This document shows positions 1 through 10,734 of a stretch of 64,000 nt of DNA, in pieces (the first letter of the stretch is position 1; the number at the start of each line of letters is the position of its first letter). The notes beneath the pieces are model-generated. The model saw only the letters and a program-made list of their open reading frames with translations. It had not been told where the DNA came from and made no database searches. This DNA comes from Xiphias gladius (taxonomy: Eukaryota > Chordata > Actinopteri > Istiophoriformes > Xiphiidae): positions 5,006,521 to 5,070,520 of the forward strand of contig NC_053418.1 of NCBI RefSeq assembly GCF_016859285.1. Direction: 5' to 3'. A program made the translations under genes and the position numbers.

Positions 1-357
1 TTCTCCTTAGTGTGTTTACTAGCCTTGAAAATCAGTATAATAAGATTCACATATTTAAAATGAGGGAGTACACAGTGTTACACAAATGCAACTAATTAGC
101 AGCGTAGCTGGCTTTTTCTTTGCATGACAGTCAACAGGACACTTGTTTTTTGTTTTTTGGGGTGTTTTCCTTTTTACCTGGTTTCTCATTTTCTACTGAA
201 TGCTGGTATACTCGACCTTTCTCTATCTATTTTCGCAGCTTTCTAAGTGCATATAACTATTTTTGTCTCAAGATGATACAATGAAGACGATTATGACGAT
301 CAGGGCGATTAGATTTAATGACTGTGGCACTTAGGATGACTTTGAGGATTTTGACGC

Positions 358-389
<32 letters not shown>

Positions 390-475
390 ATTTCGCATGC
401 TTTTCTATGTTGTCAGTGCAGAATGGCCTTTTGTACTTAGCTGAGGGAGTACGAGCAGCACGTGATGACCATCAG
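1..475. repeat. Left copy of ~470-bp direct duplication flanking the TRIM block
   Basis: This stretch matches 9221-9690 closely from its first base (ttctccttagtgtgtttact) through the (GAT)n tract to the segment ending in acgagcagcacgtgat. Because the match begins at base 1, the homology may extend beyond the window. It contains a short D/E-rich reading (NEDDYDDQGD then stop, near 280-316), which recurs in the other copies. I do not recognise a gene in it. Confidence 0.85.
360..389. repeat. (GAT)n microsatellite
   Basis: About nine GAT units in tandem inside the left flanking duplication. The right copy near 9565-9585 is shorter, so the tract has changed length since duplication. Confidence 0.9.
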
Positions 476-1578
476 CACCTGAGAGTGACTGGTGTTTTTT
501 TCCGCTGAGCCTGCCCCGCATGTCACTTTGAGGAGCGGCACTGGAGTCCCACTGACAGATTAGAGGCAGTTCACAGAGTGAATGAGCTCCAGCAGGTGGC
601 GCAGTCACACCAAGTAAAGCACAAACAGGCACAGATGGAGGGCAGATTGATGCTTCTAATGTAGCTGCACAATAGGTTAATTTTAGGGTCCAGTCCAACA
701 GGGACCATCCAGTCAGAGACAACAGCAGTTTAGCGCTGTAGAATAAGAACCAGCTTCCATGATGATTAATGATCAGGGCTGCACAGTTATGACTGAAATG
801 GCACCAACACCACTGATGAATCACGAGTGTGTGTGAACTATCAAAGCTAAAAATCCTGATTGAAAGTGATGAGTTATGCAACCCTACATACAAACCACGA
901 TAACTGTCCTCCTCTAGTCTCTTGAGGTCAGTGCGAGCTCTGCTGCCTCTCTGTCAGCTATTTAGTCAGATGAAGCGTTACTAAGATAAACTGGAGCCAC
1001 TGTGTTCGCTCCGAGCCTCTGCCATCTTCTTACTCCAGCCAGTGACTTAAGTTGCACTGACAACACTGAGTTGGCTTCTCCTCGTAGGGTGTTTTTCATT
1101 CTTTTTCCCAGTCCCTCTGTTTCCAACCTTATTCAGTCATTTCCCTGCAGTTGGCTCTTTTTCTGGTTTCCCTTTGTCTCTTTTGTCAGTTTGGGTTTCC
1201 TCTGTATAATAATATTAATCCTCTAATTCTCTGATTCTTCGGATTATTGCTCTGTTCTCTTACGTGCTACACGTGTTTCTCTTACTTCAAGAAAATGTGT
1301 TAAGGTGTTATCAATAAATTGACAGTTTCAATAGAAAATTTGATGTCTTTCTGTGTGTGAAGACAACATGCAGCATAGCTTTAATAGATTATTCATAGAA
1401 GTAACTCTGGACATAAATTAACTCGTGTTTTGATCAGGGTATTTGCTCATCACTTAAAAACACAATTTTTTGAATATAACATGAAGAAAAAAAAAAAAAC
1501 ACACCAAAGGAGATTCATATGGATTAAACAGAAATAAAACAGAGTATGTCTGACAGTCATTGTGATACGGTAACTTTT
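476..1578. other. No gene recognised
   Basis: Low-complexity intergenic sequence. The open frames present are short, lack family motifs and overlap on both strands. A poly(A) tract lies near 1488-1499. Confidence 0.6.
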
Positions 1579-2146
1579 TCAGAAGATGAACGTTTTAAAA
1601 TGATCACATAAAATCTTCATGTGCTTGATATCAGTGGTCTTGGCATCATCAGCCTCCCCAATATCAAAATATGGGAAGAGTTTCTCAGTGAACGTGTCTC
1701 TGTGAGTGAAGATGTGAGTCATGTCTTCAGGGTCGTAGAAGGACACCTCCCCCCTGTTGTAGTCCAGCTGGACCCTGATCCTCTGAAGACTCTTCTGCAG
1801 TGTAACAGTGTTACCAACACCATCAGTGTATCTTCCATTGCGATGCAAGAAACACCAGATTCCATAGTTTGGTGAGGCAGGATCCTCTCCCTTCCTGTCA
1901 ACTGACTCTTTAGCCAAACCCACATTCCAGACAGGATGGTCTCCCACCTCCACCTCCCAGCTGTGGTTCCCTGACCTGAAGCCCTCAGAGCCCAGGACAA
2001 TGGGATACTCAGTGCATCTCTCTGGATTGTCAGGGAGCTGCTGCTTTGTGTCTCTACATCTCACACTGGTCAGATCATCAGACAGATGGAGCCATCCACT
2101 TGCAGTGTTTGGGTCCAGAATGACAGGACTGAAGTATGCAGAAGCA
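1579..2146 (-). CDS. B30.2 (PRY-SPRY) exon, array copy 1, with its own C-terminus
   Basis: This minus-strand exon encodes a complete PRY-SPRY domain, the ligand-recognition module of TRIM E3 ligases and related fish proteins. Visible family landmarks are the PRY segment around LDPNTASGWLHLSDD, then EYPIVLGSEGFRSGNHSWEVEVGD, GLAKESVDRKG, GIWCFLHRNG, VQLDYNRGEVSFYD and KLFPYFDIG. An intron acceptor (attacag) fits at 2148/2147, giving an ASAYFSPVILDP start. It is near-identical to copies 2 and 3 until the codons for TTDIK. It then diverges and ends in HMKILCDHFKTFIF-stop instead of LCRREISL-stop, so the tandem homology breaks here. No RING or coiled-coil exon of its own is visible. It could be an alternative 3' exon of the TRIM gene upstream on this strand, or an orphan exon. 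Confidence 0.75.
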
Positions 2147-3374
2147 CTGTAATGAATTACTTAATTCAAACTAAACCTTAAATCTCAAAACACATTTCCT
2201 AAGAGTAAAATAACAGATTCAGAACTAAAATAACTCAACTAATGATCCAAGAACATCGAAGACTGAAACTGATGATGAACAAACTGTCTCAAAACTGAAA
2301 CAATCAAAGCGTTTAGTACAGTGGATATTTACTACCGTACAATATTGTCTTACACAAAGATGCCGAGAACCAGGATCAACAGCAGCTCTGATTTGTAAAG
2401 TTTATCTCCTGATTATCTGATACAGTTTCAGCATTTTGTGGTCATAGTTTATTGGATATGGATCTTTATATTAAGAAGTGGCACATCCTACATACTAAAT
2501 CTATTTTTTAAAAGCTAAGAAAGCAGCATAAGTGGAATATCAACAGCAGGAGTTACCATCATTAATTAATCTTACTGAAAGAAAACACAACAATGAGTAA
2601 ATGACTTTCATGGAAAAGCAACGGTTTGGGTATTCATGTATTTGCAGTGAGTTTCCCTTAAAACAAGTGAAGATAAAAAACACTTTACCTAATTTGTTTC
2701 ACACACTAGAGACAGTTAGAAAAAAAAATTGTCTGTGACCCTTGATAACAGATCAATGCTCCTGAGGAACAAAAGAAGAATCTATCAGAAATCTTACAAA
2801 CTAAAACAGACGGCTGATGATGATGAAAGTAAAAAAAGGAAAGAAATCACACAATTGCCAACAAAGTATTTGATACAGTCAATTCAGTGTCTGTTACAAT
2901 GTGCTTGAATAAAAACAATATTCTGCTAATCGGTCTCTACTAAGTTCTTATTTAAAAATGAGACTTGATGTGAACCTGTCTCAAAGTGTATCACCTGATC
3001 TGATGACGGACCACAGTGTCAGGATGTAGTAGATCTTTTCTTTCTCTGGATTACCTCTTGTTTACCTTGCTTCTTCCAAATCTGACCTAAACAGAGAATG
3101 AAGTCAGAGTACATGTGTGTATGTGTCAAAAGTAGCTAACAATTGTTGAGATGTTTTCAGTTTTTTTCAACAGGATTTTGGATGAGTCATTTCAGACCAC
3201 AGACACAGCAGGCTGAATATTTTGGTGACCCTCAACACCAAATCAAATGTGGTTCAAAGAAAAACTGACAGGTAAGCAGGTGTAGAATGCTTGGTTGGGT
3301 GTAGGGTGGGATGATGAGTTTAGAGGGTAATAAACCTCAAACCATCACGATAGAAAAACTAACATCCCTGAGCA

Positions 3375-3924
3375 TCACAGAGAAATCTCACGTCGACAGA
3401 GTTTGATATCAGTGGTCTTGGCATCATCAGCCCCTCCAATATCAAAATATGGGAAGAGTTTCTCAGTGAACGTGTCTCTGTGAGTGAAGATGTGAGTCAT
3501 GTCTTCAGGGTCGTAGAAGGACACCTCCCCCCTGTTGTAGTCCAGCTGGACCCTGATCCTCTGAAGACTCTTCTGCAGTGTAACAGTGTTACCAACACCA
3601 TCAGTGTATCTTCCATTGCGATGCAAGAAACACCAGATTCCATAGTTTGGTGAGGCAGGATCCTCTCCCTTCCTGTCAACTGACTCTTTAGCCAAACCCA
3701 CATTCCAGACAGGATGGTCTCCCACCTCCACCTCCCAGCTGTGGTTCCCTGACCTGAAGCCCTCAGAGCCCAGGACAATGGGATACTCAGTGCATCTCTC
3801 TGGATTGTCAGGGAGCTGCTGCTTCGTGTCTCTACATCTCACACTGGTCAGATCATCAGACAGATGGAGCCATCCGCTTGCAGTGTTTGGGTCCAGAATG
3901 ACAGGACTGAAGTATGCAGAAGCA
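3375..3924 (-). CDS. B30.2 (PRY-SPRY) exon, array copy 2
   Basis: A complete PRY-SPRY coding exon on the minus strand, nearly identical to the B30.2 part of the intact TRIM frame at 5176-6537 and sharing its C-terminus TTDIKLCRREISL-stop. The upstream edge looks like an intron end: attacag at 3926/3925, followed by a frame reading ASAYFSPVILDP. Copy 3 instead reads on from coding sequence (KDEVHFSPVILDP). The landmarks are the same as in copy 1 and no stop codon interrupts the domain. Without an N-terminal module of its own, it is either an alternative terminal exon for the coiled-coil part of the TRIM gene or a decaying partial duplicate. Confidence 0.75.
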
Positions 3925-5175
3925 CTGTAATGAATTACTTAATTCAAACTAAACCTTAAATCTCAAAACACATTTCCTAAGAGTAAAATAACAGATTCAG
4001 AACTAAAATAACTCAACTAATGATCCAAGAACATCGAAGACTGAAACTGATGATGAACAAACTGTCTCAAAAACTGAAACAGTCAAAGCGTTTAGTACAG
4101 TGGATATTTACTACCGTACAATATTGTCTTACACAAAACAAGATGCCGAGAACCAGGATCAACAGCAGCTCTGATTTGTAAAGTTTATCTCCTGATTATC
4201 TGATACAGTTTCAGCATTTTGTGGTCATAGTTTATTGGATATGGATCTTTATATTAAGAAGTGGCACATCCTACATACTAAATCTATTTTTTAAAAGCTA
4301 AGAAAGCAGCATAAGTGGAATATCAACAGCAGGAGTTACCATCATTAATTCATGTTAATGAAAGAAAACACAACAATGAGTAAATGACTTTCATGGAAAA
4401 GCAACGGTTTGGGTATTCATGTATTTGCAGTGAGTTTCCCTTAAAACAAGTGAAGATAAAAAACACTTTACCTAATTCGTTTCAGACACTAGAGACAGTA
4501 AGAAAAAAAATTTTTGTATGTGACCCTCGATAACAGATCAATGCTCCTGAGGAACAAAAGAAGAATCTATCAGAAATCTTACAAACTAAAACAGACACAA
4601 ACTAAAACAGACGGCTGATGATGATGAAAAAAAAAAAAGGAAAGAAATCACACAATTGCCAACAAAGTATTTGATACAGTCAATACAGTGTCTGTTACAA
4701 TGTGTTTGAATAAAAACAATATTCTGCTAATCGGTCTCTACTAAGTTCTTATTTAAAAATGAGACTTGATGTGAACCTGTCTCAAAGTGTATCACCTGAT
4801 CTGATGACGGACCACAGTGTCAGGATGTAGTAGATCTTTTCTTTCTCTGGATTACCTCTTGTTTACCTTGCTTCTTCCAAATCTGACCTAAACAGAGAAT
4901 GAAGTCAGAGTATATGTGTGTATGTGTCAAAAGTAGCTAACAATTGTTGAGATGTTTTCAGTTTTTTTCAACAGGATTTTGGATGAGTCCTTTCAGACCA
5001 CAGACACAGCAGGCTGAATATTTTAGTGACCCTCAACACCAAATCAAATGTGGTTCAAAGAAAAACTGACGGGTAAGCAGGTGTAGAATGCTTGGTTGGG
5101 TGTAGGGTGGGATGATGAGTTTAGAGGGTAATAAACCTCAAACCATCACGATAGAAAAACTAACATCCCTGAGCA
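3925..5175 (-). other. Spacer between B30.2 copies 2 and 3, shared with 2147-3374
   Basis: Non-coding spacer of about 1.25 kb, nearly identical to the spacer between copies 1 and 2. On the minus strand a small exon-like block (ctgtttag, then GTCAGATTTGGAAGAAGCAAG with its last G omitted here as GTCAGATTTGGAAGAAGCAA, then gtaaac) is present near 4866-4892 and again near 3066-3092. I cannot link it to a reading frame, so it is noted only as a candidate. Confidence 0.5.
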
Positions 5176-6537
5176 TCACAGAGAAATCTCACGTCGACAG
5201 AGTTTGATATCAGTGGTCTTGGCATCAACAGCCCCTCCAATATCAAAATATGGGAAGAGTTTCTCAGTGAACGTGTCTCTGTGAGTGAAGATGTGAGTCA
5301 TGTCTTCAGGGTCGTAGAAGGACACCTCCCCCCTGTTGTAGTCCAGCTGGACCCTGATCCTCTGAAGACTCTTCTGCAGTGTAACAGTGTTACCAACACT
5401 ATCAGTGTATCTTCCATTGCGATGCAAGAAACACCAGATTCCATAGTTTGGTGAGGCAGGATTCTCTCCCTTCCTGTCAACTGACTCTTTAGCCAAACCC
5501 ACATTCCAGACAGGATGGTCTCCCACCTCCACCTCCCAGCTGTGGTTCCCTGACCTGAAGCCCTCAGAGCCCAGGACAATGGGATACTCAGTGCATCTCT
5601 CTGGATTGTCAGGGAGCTGCTGCTTCGTGTCTCTACATCTCACACTGGTCAGATCATCAGACAGATGGAGCCATCCGCTTGCAGTGTTTGGGTCCAGAAT
5701 GACAGGACTGAAGTGGACCTCATCCTTCATCTTCTCCCAGACTCTGAAGGACAGGTTGCCCAGGTGTTTGGCCACATCTGTCAGAGCTCCTGAGACCAGC
5801 TGAGGATCTGACGCTGAGCACAGGGCTCTGGCTCTGGTCCGAGTGGGTTCACAACTGCTGAGGAACGGGATGTTGTGTTTCTGCAGGTCTTCTTCAACGG
5901 CAGAGATACTGTCTGACAGAGAGCAGATCTGCTCCTGAATCATCTTCTTCTCTCGGCTGAGGGTCTTCCCCTTCTGCTCCTCTTCCTCCCTCAGAGCTGC
6001 CAGTCTGGACTCCTCTTCCTTTTTCAGGAACTGGTGGAGCTTGTTGAACTCTGCTCTCATCTGCCTCTCTGTGGACAACAGCTGCTTCTTGGAGTATTGA
6101 ATCGTTGCATCGTATGTTTTCTCCACTTGTTTGTATTTGTCCCTTTTGTCCTGTAGAGACTTTAAGTCAGATTTCAGCTGCTCCTTCAGGTCACTGACTA
6201 CTTGTTCTATTGGAAACACCTTGTGACTCTGGTGGAGGGAAAACTCACAGACAGGACACACAGCTCTGCCTTCATCCTCACAGAACCAATAAGGGACTTC
6301 TGGATGTTTATCACACACCACCTCCTCCTTCTCACTCTCTCTGTCCTTTTCTGTCTCGGGTGAAGCATCAGTCTCCCTCTTAGCAAAGGCGTCAGCTAGT
6401 TCTTTGAGAGAGACGTTTATGGATGGATAATCCTTTGAGGATTTTCTTTTACAAATGGGACAGTTTTTGTTTTTAGCCTGTTCCCAGAGGTTTTGAAGGC
6501 AGCTTGAACAGAAGTTGTGGCTGCAGGGCAGAGACAC
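5176..6537 (-). CDS. TRIM-type E3 ubiquitin ligase (TRIM35/NF7-like), RING 5'-truncated
   Basis: Single open frame of 453 codons; the track start is GTG (read as Met), since no ATG fits. It shows the tripartite TRIM order: a RING remnant at residues 1-31 (SLPCSHNFC, SSCLQNLW, CPIC), a B-box 2 at about 75-108 (CDKH, WFCEDEGRAVCPVC, HQSHK), a coiled coil at about 112-225 rich in E/K/L/Q, and PRY-SPRY at about 275-453. TRIM proteins of this type are cytoplasmic ubiquitin ligases, many of them antiviral or inflammatory regulators in fish. The first RING zinc-ligand pair (CxxC) is missing. Upstream in frame there are only ICGVPV and then a stop at about 6558. An ISRE-like promoter sequence begins 15 bp upstream. 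The coiled coil runs into B30.2 without an intron, unlike copies 1 and 2. Either an upstream exon supplies the start, or a deletion or retrocopy event made a RING-defective gene. Domain call sure, functionality not. Confidence 0.85.
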   Translation of the reverse strand: MSLPCSHNFCSSCLQNLWEQAKNKNCPICKRKSSKDYPSINVSLKELADAFAKRETDASPETEKDRESEKEEVVCDKHPEVPYWFCEDEGRAVCPVCEFSLHQSHKVFPIEQVVSDLKEQLKSDLKSLQDKRDKYKQVEKTYDATIQYSKKQLLSTERQMRAEFNKLHQFLKKEEESRLAALREEEEQKGKTLSREKKMIQEQICSLSDSISAVEEDLQKHNIPFLSSCEPTRTRARALCSASDPQLVSGALTDVAKHLGNLSFRVWEKMKDEVHFSPVILDPNTASGWLHLSDDLTSVRCRDTKQQLPDNPERCTEYPIVLGSEGFRSGNHSWEVEVGDHPVWNVGLAKESVDRKGENPASPNYGIWCFLHRNGRYTDSVGNTVTLQKSLQRIRVQLDYNRGEVSFYDPEDMTHIFTHRDTFTEKLFPYFDIGGAVDAKTTDIKLCRREISL

Positions 6538-6552
6538 GGGAACACCGCAAAT

Positions 6553-6573
6553 GTTTCAGTTTCTTTCAGTTTC
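6553..6573 (-). promoter_or_regulatory. ISRE/IRF-binding element
   Basis: The minus strand reads GAAACTGAAAGAAACTGAAA followed by C. These are overlapping perfect matches to the interferon-stimulated response element GAAANNGAAAC. It lies only about 15 bp upstream of the first RING residues of the TRIM frame, which suggests interferon control but is oddly close to coding sequence. Confidence 0.75.
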
Positions 6574-6574
6574 A

Positions 6575-9220
6575 TGTGCTTGTGTTAGAGGGGAACAGGT
6601 GATTGAAATGAAACTGCCATTTCCTCATGTCCCCACTAGGTGATACCGTTCCTGTGTTAAAGCTGTTAAAGGAATATGCCACCAAACACCTTTGTTTTGA
6701 CTGTCAAATACTAACAGTTGATATTTGAGCATTTCCATTTCATGCTAATTTATACTTCTAATTTAGTACATTTCAAAGACAAATATTGTACTTTATACTC
6801 CACCACATTTGTTTGACAGCTATAGTTAATTTGAATCATGAGATTTTTCATACAAAACATATCTGCTTCTGAAATATATTGAACTGTTCAATTCAAAAAA
6901 TCTTTTTCTTATCAAGTCAAATTAGGCTATAACGAAAATTAAAGTCTTATCTTCGTTAATACAAGGGACAACATCTGACAGTGCAGTAAGAACACTCCAA
7001 TTTTCAATGTAGTTTCAAGTTTTTACGAAACAGTTTCATTTTCATTTCATTTTTACGGCCTCAATTTGTCTCATTCTGTCTTGTTTCATGCCAAAGATTC
7101 TCCTTTTTAGGGCATTTTTAAACGAACTAATTTAAAAGTAAGACCACATTCTGTTTTTTTGTTTTTTTAAATAAGGTTTTTATTACATAATTATATTCAG
7201 AAATGTCTTCGTGAGATTGGGGGTTTTTCAGATTAAACTGACCAACGGTATATATAAAAAAAATTTTTTTTTTTTGACAAAACAAACAAAAAAAAAAACA
7301 ATAAACAATCAAAGAATAAAATAAAATTAGATTAATATAAAAAAAATAAAATAATATAAAAAATATAAAAAGTTTAAAAATATAACATCTAGTATGTATA
7401 TATGTATGCGTATACAAAACCATCAATATGGCCTTGTACTGCACTTTTTTTTTTTGGTTACTTTTTTTTTTTTTGTTTTTTTTTTTTTTGAGTTTTTTTT
7501 TTTTTTTTTTTTTTTTTTTAACGGAGTTTTTTTGTTTTGTATATTTGTTTTTGAGTAAGTGATCAGACGTATCCTTCCCTCCACCACTGAATACTAGTAG
7601 CCACTCTGCTAAAAAGCTGCCTCTAAGATGGTCCTGACCTAACTGTAGTTAACTGACAGAATATTCATTTGCGGTAATTTTACAAGCCGATTAATCGATT
7701 AAGTCATTTATCAGGAAAATAATGCTGAACATTCCTCATGTTCTTGAACATGAGGAAGCTGCTTCTCTCCCGGTTACACAATTGTGAATTGAATATCTTT
7801 GGATTTTGGAAAACTAGTTTGGCGCAACAAGAAATTTTAAGATGCCGCCGTGTGCTCTGGGAAACTGTGATGGCCTTTTACAACACAGACCAAATAAATT
7901 ACGTGTTAATCGAAAAATAATCAATAGATTTTAATGCTCAGTTCTGTAGCATGATCTATTTCTCCTCCTTCCGTCTTTATGTTCAAAAGAATCATATTTT
8001 CGCCAAAACATGACTGAATACGCAGCGCATTGCTAGCGTGATTAGCTTACCTGTGTACAGTGTTTTTTGCGACCCCCCTTGCGTAAACGCAGTGGCGCAC
8101 GTCAACGGTCACCGTCCAACCGCTCTGGCGACACGTGTTTTGGCGTCTTTTGATGAAAACGGTTGGCTCCTCGGCGGAGAGCGGCAGCTGTGGTCAATTT
8201 AAAATCACAGCAGAACAGAAACAGAAACTCAAAATGCGGGTGGAGATTTCTCGAACCACTGCTGCAGCATAAATCACTTCTCCCCAGTGGCCAGTTGGGA
8301 CCAAATATTTATAAGAAAGTTTTCAGAACCATCTTTCAAGCCGACGGTCGGCGAGTGTTTGATACTGAAAAGTCCTGATTTCTGTGGATTTATCATTTTA
8401 CCCTGTTTATCCGTGAACCCATGTTTCAGTCAGTCATTTTAAAAAAAAATTCACCAGGATGGAAACTTTGTCAATAGAGTCTTAAAGGTTTTACATCTTT
8501 GATAATTCAAACACTTACTTACTTAAGAGCCTTTCTGGGATAATCAAGTCCAGGTTTGACAAGTCCAAGTATAGTGGTTTTTTGATCTAAACCTGGTCCA
8601 ATGAGGTCTGGGTGTGGGGAAAGAAAAAAAAAAAAAAAAAAGCAGTGAAATCTCCCTTTCCGGCTTTCATAAATACAATAAAGTTTTCACAAATTTGAAA
8701 ATGGGTGTCAAACGTAACCGCTTAAACGGTTTAACTAAAATGTCTGACACCCTTCCACAACATTAAGAGGTGCATAAAACGGAGAATCAGTCGTTCTGTA
8801 TTGTAAGTTAGGTTCCCCTTAACTTTCCCCCTAACTGCCGAATCGGGAGCTAACTTCAGTGTATTATTTTCGTTGAAATAAACCTAAACTACAGATACAG
8901 AAAGCTATTATCCAGGTTGGGAGGTGACATTACATTTGGCAGTCAGAGGCAAGATTAAGCAGTTTTGAGTCGGACACCTATCACTGAATTGTCACCTTTT
9001 TTCTGAGGTAGCGAAGTTTTAAAATGAAGGTTGTTACACTTTACTTCTACGCCATCCAGTAATAATGTTCACAGCTGACCCTGATGTAATACTCAAAGGT
9101 CAAAGGTTACCTGAAGGCGTTCATGCGCAATCCTGCTAACTGAACATGACTCCCGACCGCTTTTTTAAAAAAAAGAAAAAAAGAAATAGCAGCGTGTACA
9201 GTACAAAGTTGTTGTTATTC
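6575..9220. other. Intergenic, AT-rich, no gene recognised
   Basis: About 2.6 kb with no recognisable coding domain. It contains a strongly A/T-biased stretch (7240-7530) with long poly(A) and poly(T) runs, and a poly(A) run near 8621-8640. The open frames here are short, lack motifs and look like chance products of biased composition. Confidence 0.6.
7441..7521. repeat. Long poly(T) low-complexity tract
   Basis: Nearly continuous T with occasional G. On the minus strand it is a poly(A), which could be the tail of an old retroposed sequence, but no body is recognisable beside it. Confidence 0.8.
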
Positions 9221-9690
9221 TGTTCTCCTTAGTGTGTTTACTAGCCTTGAAAATAAGCATATCAAGATTCACATATTTCGAACGAGCGAGTACACAGTGT
9301 TACACAAATCGAACTAACTAGCTTCTTTGCATGACAGTCAACAGGACACTTGTTTTTGTTTTTTTCGGTGTTTTCCTTTTTACCTGGTTTCTCATTTTCT
9401 ACTGAATGCTGGTATACTCGACCTTTCTCTATCTATTTTCGCAGCTTTCTAAGTGCATATCACTATTTTTGTCTCAAGATGATACAATGAAGATGACTGT
9501 GATGATCATGACGATTAGATTAATGACTGCGGCACTTAGGATGACTTTGAGGATTTTGACGGTGATGAGGATGATGATGATGATGATTATTTCGCATGCT
9601 TCTCTATGGGGCTCTATGTTGTCAGTGCAGAATGGCCTTTTGTACATAGCTGAGGGAGTACGAGCAGCACGTGATCCAGCTATTTAACGG
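9221..9690. repeat. Right copy of the flanking direct duplication
   Basis: Matches 1-475 at high identity with small indels. For example, the left copy's actaattagcagcgtagctggc is reduced to actaactagc. The match ends at cgtgat near 9675. Together the two copies bracket the TRIM/B30.2 block at a distance of about 9.2 kb. Confidence 0.85.
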
Positions 9691-9930
9691 CATATCACTA
9701 TTTTTGTCACAAGACGATACAATGAAGACGATTATGACGACCAGGACGATTAGATTAATGACTGCAGTGCTTCCGCTCGGATTTTATTTGGTCCACCCGG
9801 ATTTGTCCCAGTGTGCCTCGTGGTATTTCGCAGTGACGGCCTGCATGCCACTGCAAAATGAATATAGCGGAAACACTTGATTGTGGCACTGAGGATGCTG
9901 ATGGTGATGATGATGATAAAAACAAATATA
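9690..9930. repeat. Third, partial copy of the duplicated segment
   Basis: The catatcactatttttgtcac segment is followed by the same D/E-rich reading (NEDDYDDQDD then stop, 9721-9753). A later stretch, ttgtggcactgaggatgctg with a short GAT tract at 9884-9920, resembles the end of the unit. About 115 bp of unrelated sequence separates the two halves. Confidence 0.6.
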
Positions 9931-10474
9931 TGCAGAATATGTCTGCGTTTCATGACACTTGTATTATGTGTTTTTTGTAGAGATCCCACACCCTGTAAAG
10001 GCGTCTCAGCTCTGTTCAGTAATTTCACTTCCCTTCTCACTAAATTAATGACTGGGGACGTTTTCGGTTCATTAACAGATATTATGGTAACTTTCCACAT
10101 GAAGTGCCTTAGAATTGTTTATTGTAGAAATGTATTTATTTTTAAGTTAAAACAAACAAAATACATGCACAGTAAAAAAAACTACTAACAGAAATATCAG
10201 GTCTTACATACATTTTGTGTAACATGTTTTAGGAATTAATCACCATTTCAGTTCACATTTTATACAACCCAAGTACAGGAAACAATAAATAGACTTTTAT
10301 TTGTGCATGGAAAACTGATAATCCACAAAAACATTACCTCTTAAATATACAAGCACACAATGGCACAATAAATCTTTAAATCTGCATTGTATAGAACAAA
10401 AATATTTATGAAAAACATAAATATGTCATTTAAAAAAATAAAACCAAAAGAACCTGTTCTCCCAGCTTCCACCA
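9931..10474. other. 3' flank of the SDR gene
   Basis: AT-rich sequence downstream of the minus-strand SDR stop codon. It probably includes the 3' UTR; minus-strand AATAAA-type signals are present, for example tttatt at 10137-10142 and 10298-10303. I could not settle which is used. Confidence 0.4.
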
Positions 10475-10734
10475 TCAGGCCAGTTTCACCAGTCTCTCGC
10501 TGGCCTCCCACAGTTTTTTTGCCACACCAGCGTCTCTTGCAAAAGGACGCAGAGTGGAGGGCTGGCAGTCTACAAAGTAACCCCCGCTGTGTTTGGCGGC
10601 TTCATCTGACACAGCACAGTAGATGACAGTCTGAGCTCCGACCTCACACGGCACAAAAAACATCCACATGATCACCTGCATCAGCATCCGGAACAGGATG
10701 GAGTAGTGGCACGTCCAATCGCTTTGGACAAAAC
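10475..10734 (-). CDS. SDR gene exon 4 (C-terminal)
   Basis: Starts after the ctccag acceptor and encodes GFVQSDW to LVKLA-stop. It carries the substrate-pocket and C-terminal part, including GAQT and LWEASE, which are characteristic of RDH-type SDRs. Confidence 0.88.

Larger units (their letters stand above)
1630..5717 (-). repeat. Tandem array of ~1.8-kb units (B30.2 exon plus spacer)
   Basis: The same B30.2 sequence occurs three times: the string cagatcatca starts at 2071, 3849 and 5650, giving periods of 1778 and 1801 bp. The non-coding spacers 2147-3374 and 3925-5175 are also nearly identical, differing by single bases and small indels such as an extra acaaactaaaacag block near 4590. 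This points to very recent unequal crossing-over or gene conversion. An assembly duplication is the alternative. Confidence 0.92.

Noticed and set aside
1719-2000. 93-codon minus-strand frame repeated in each B30.2 copy
   Set aside because: Out-of-frame shadow of the PRY-SPRY coding exon.
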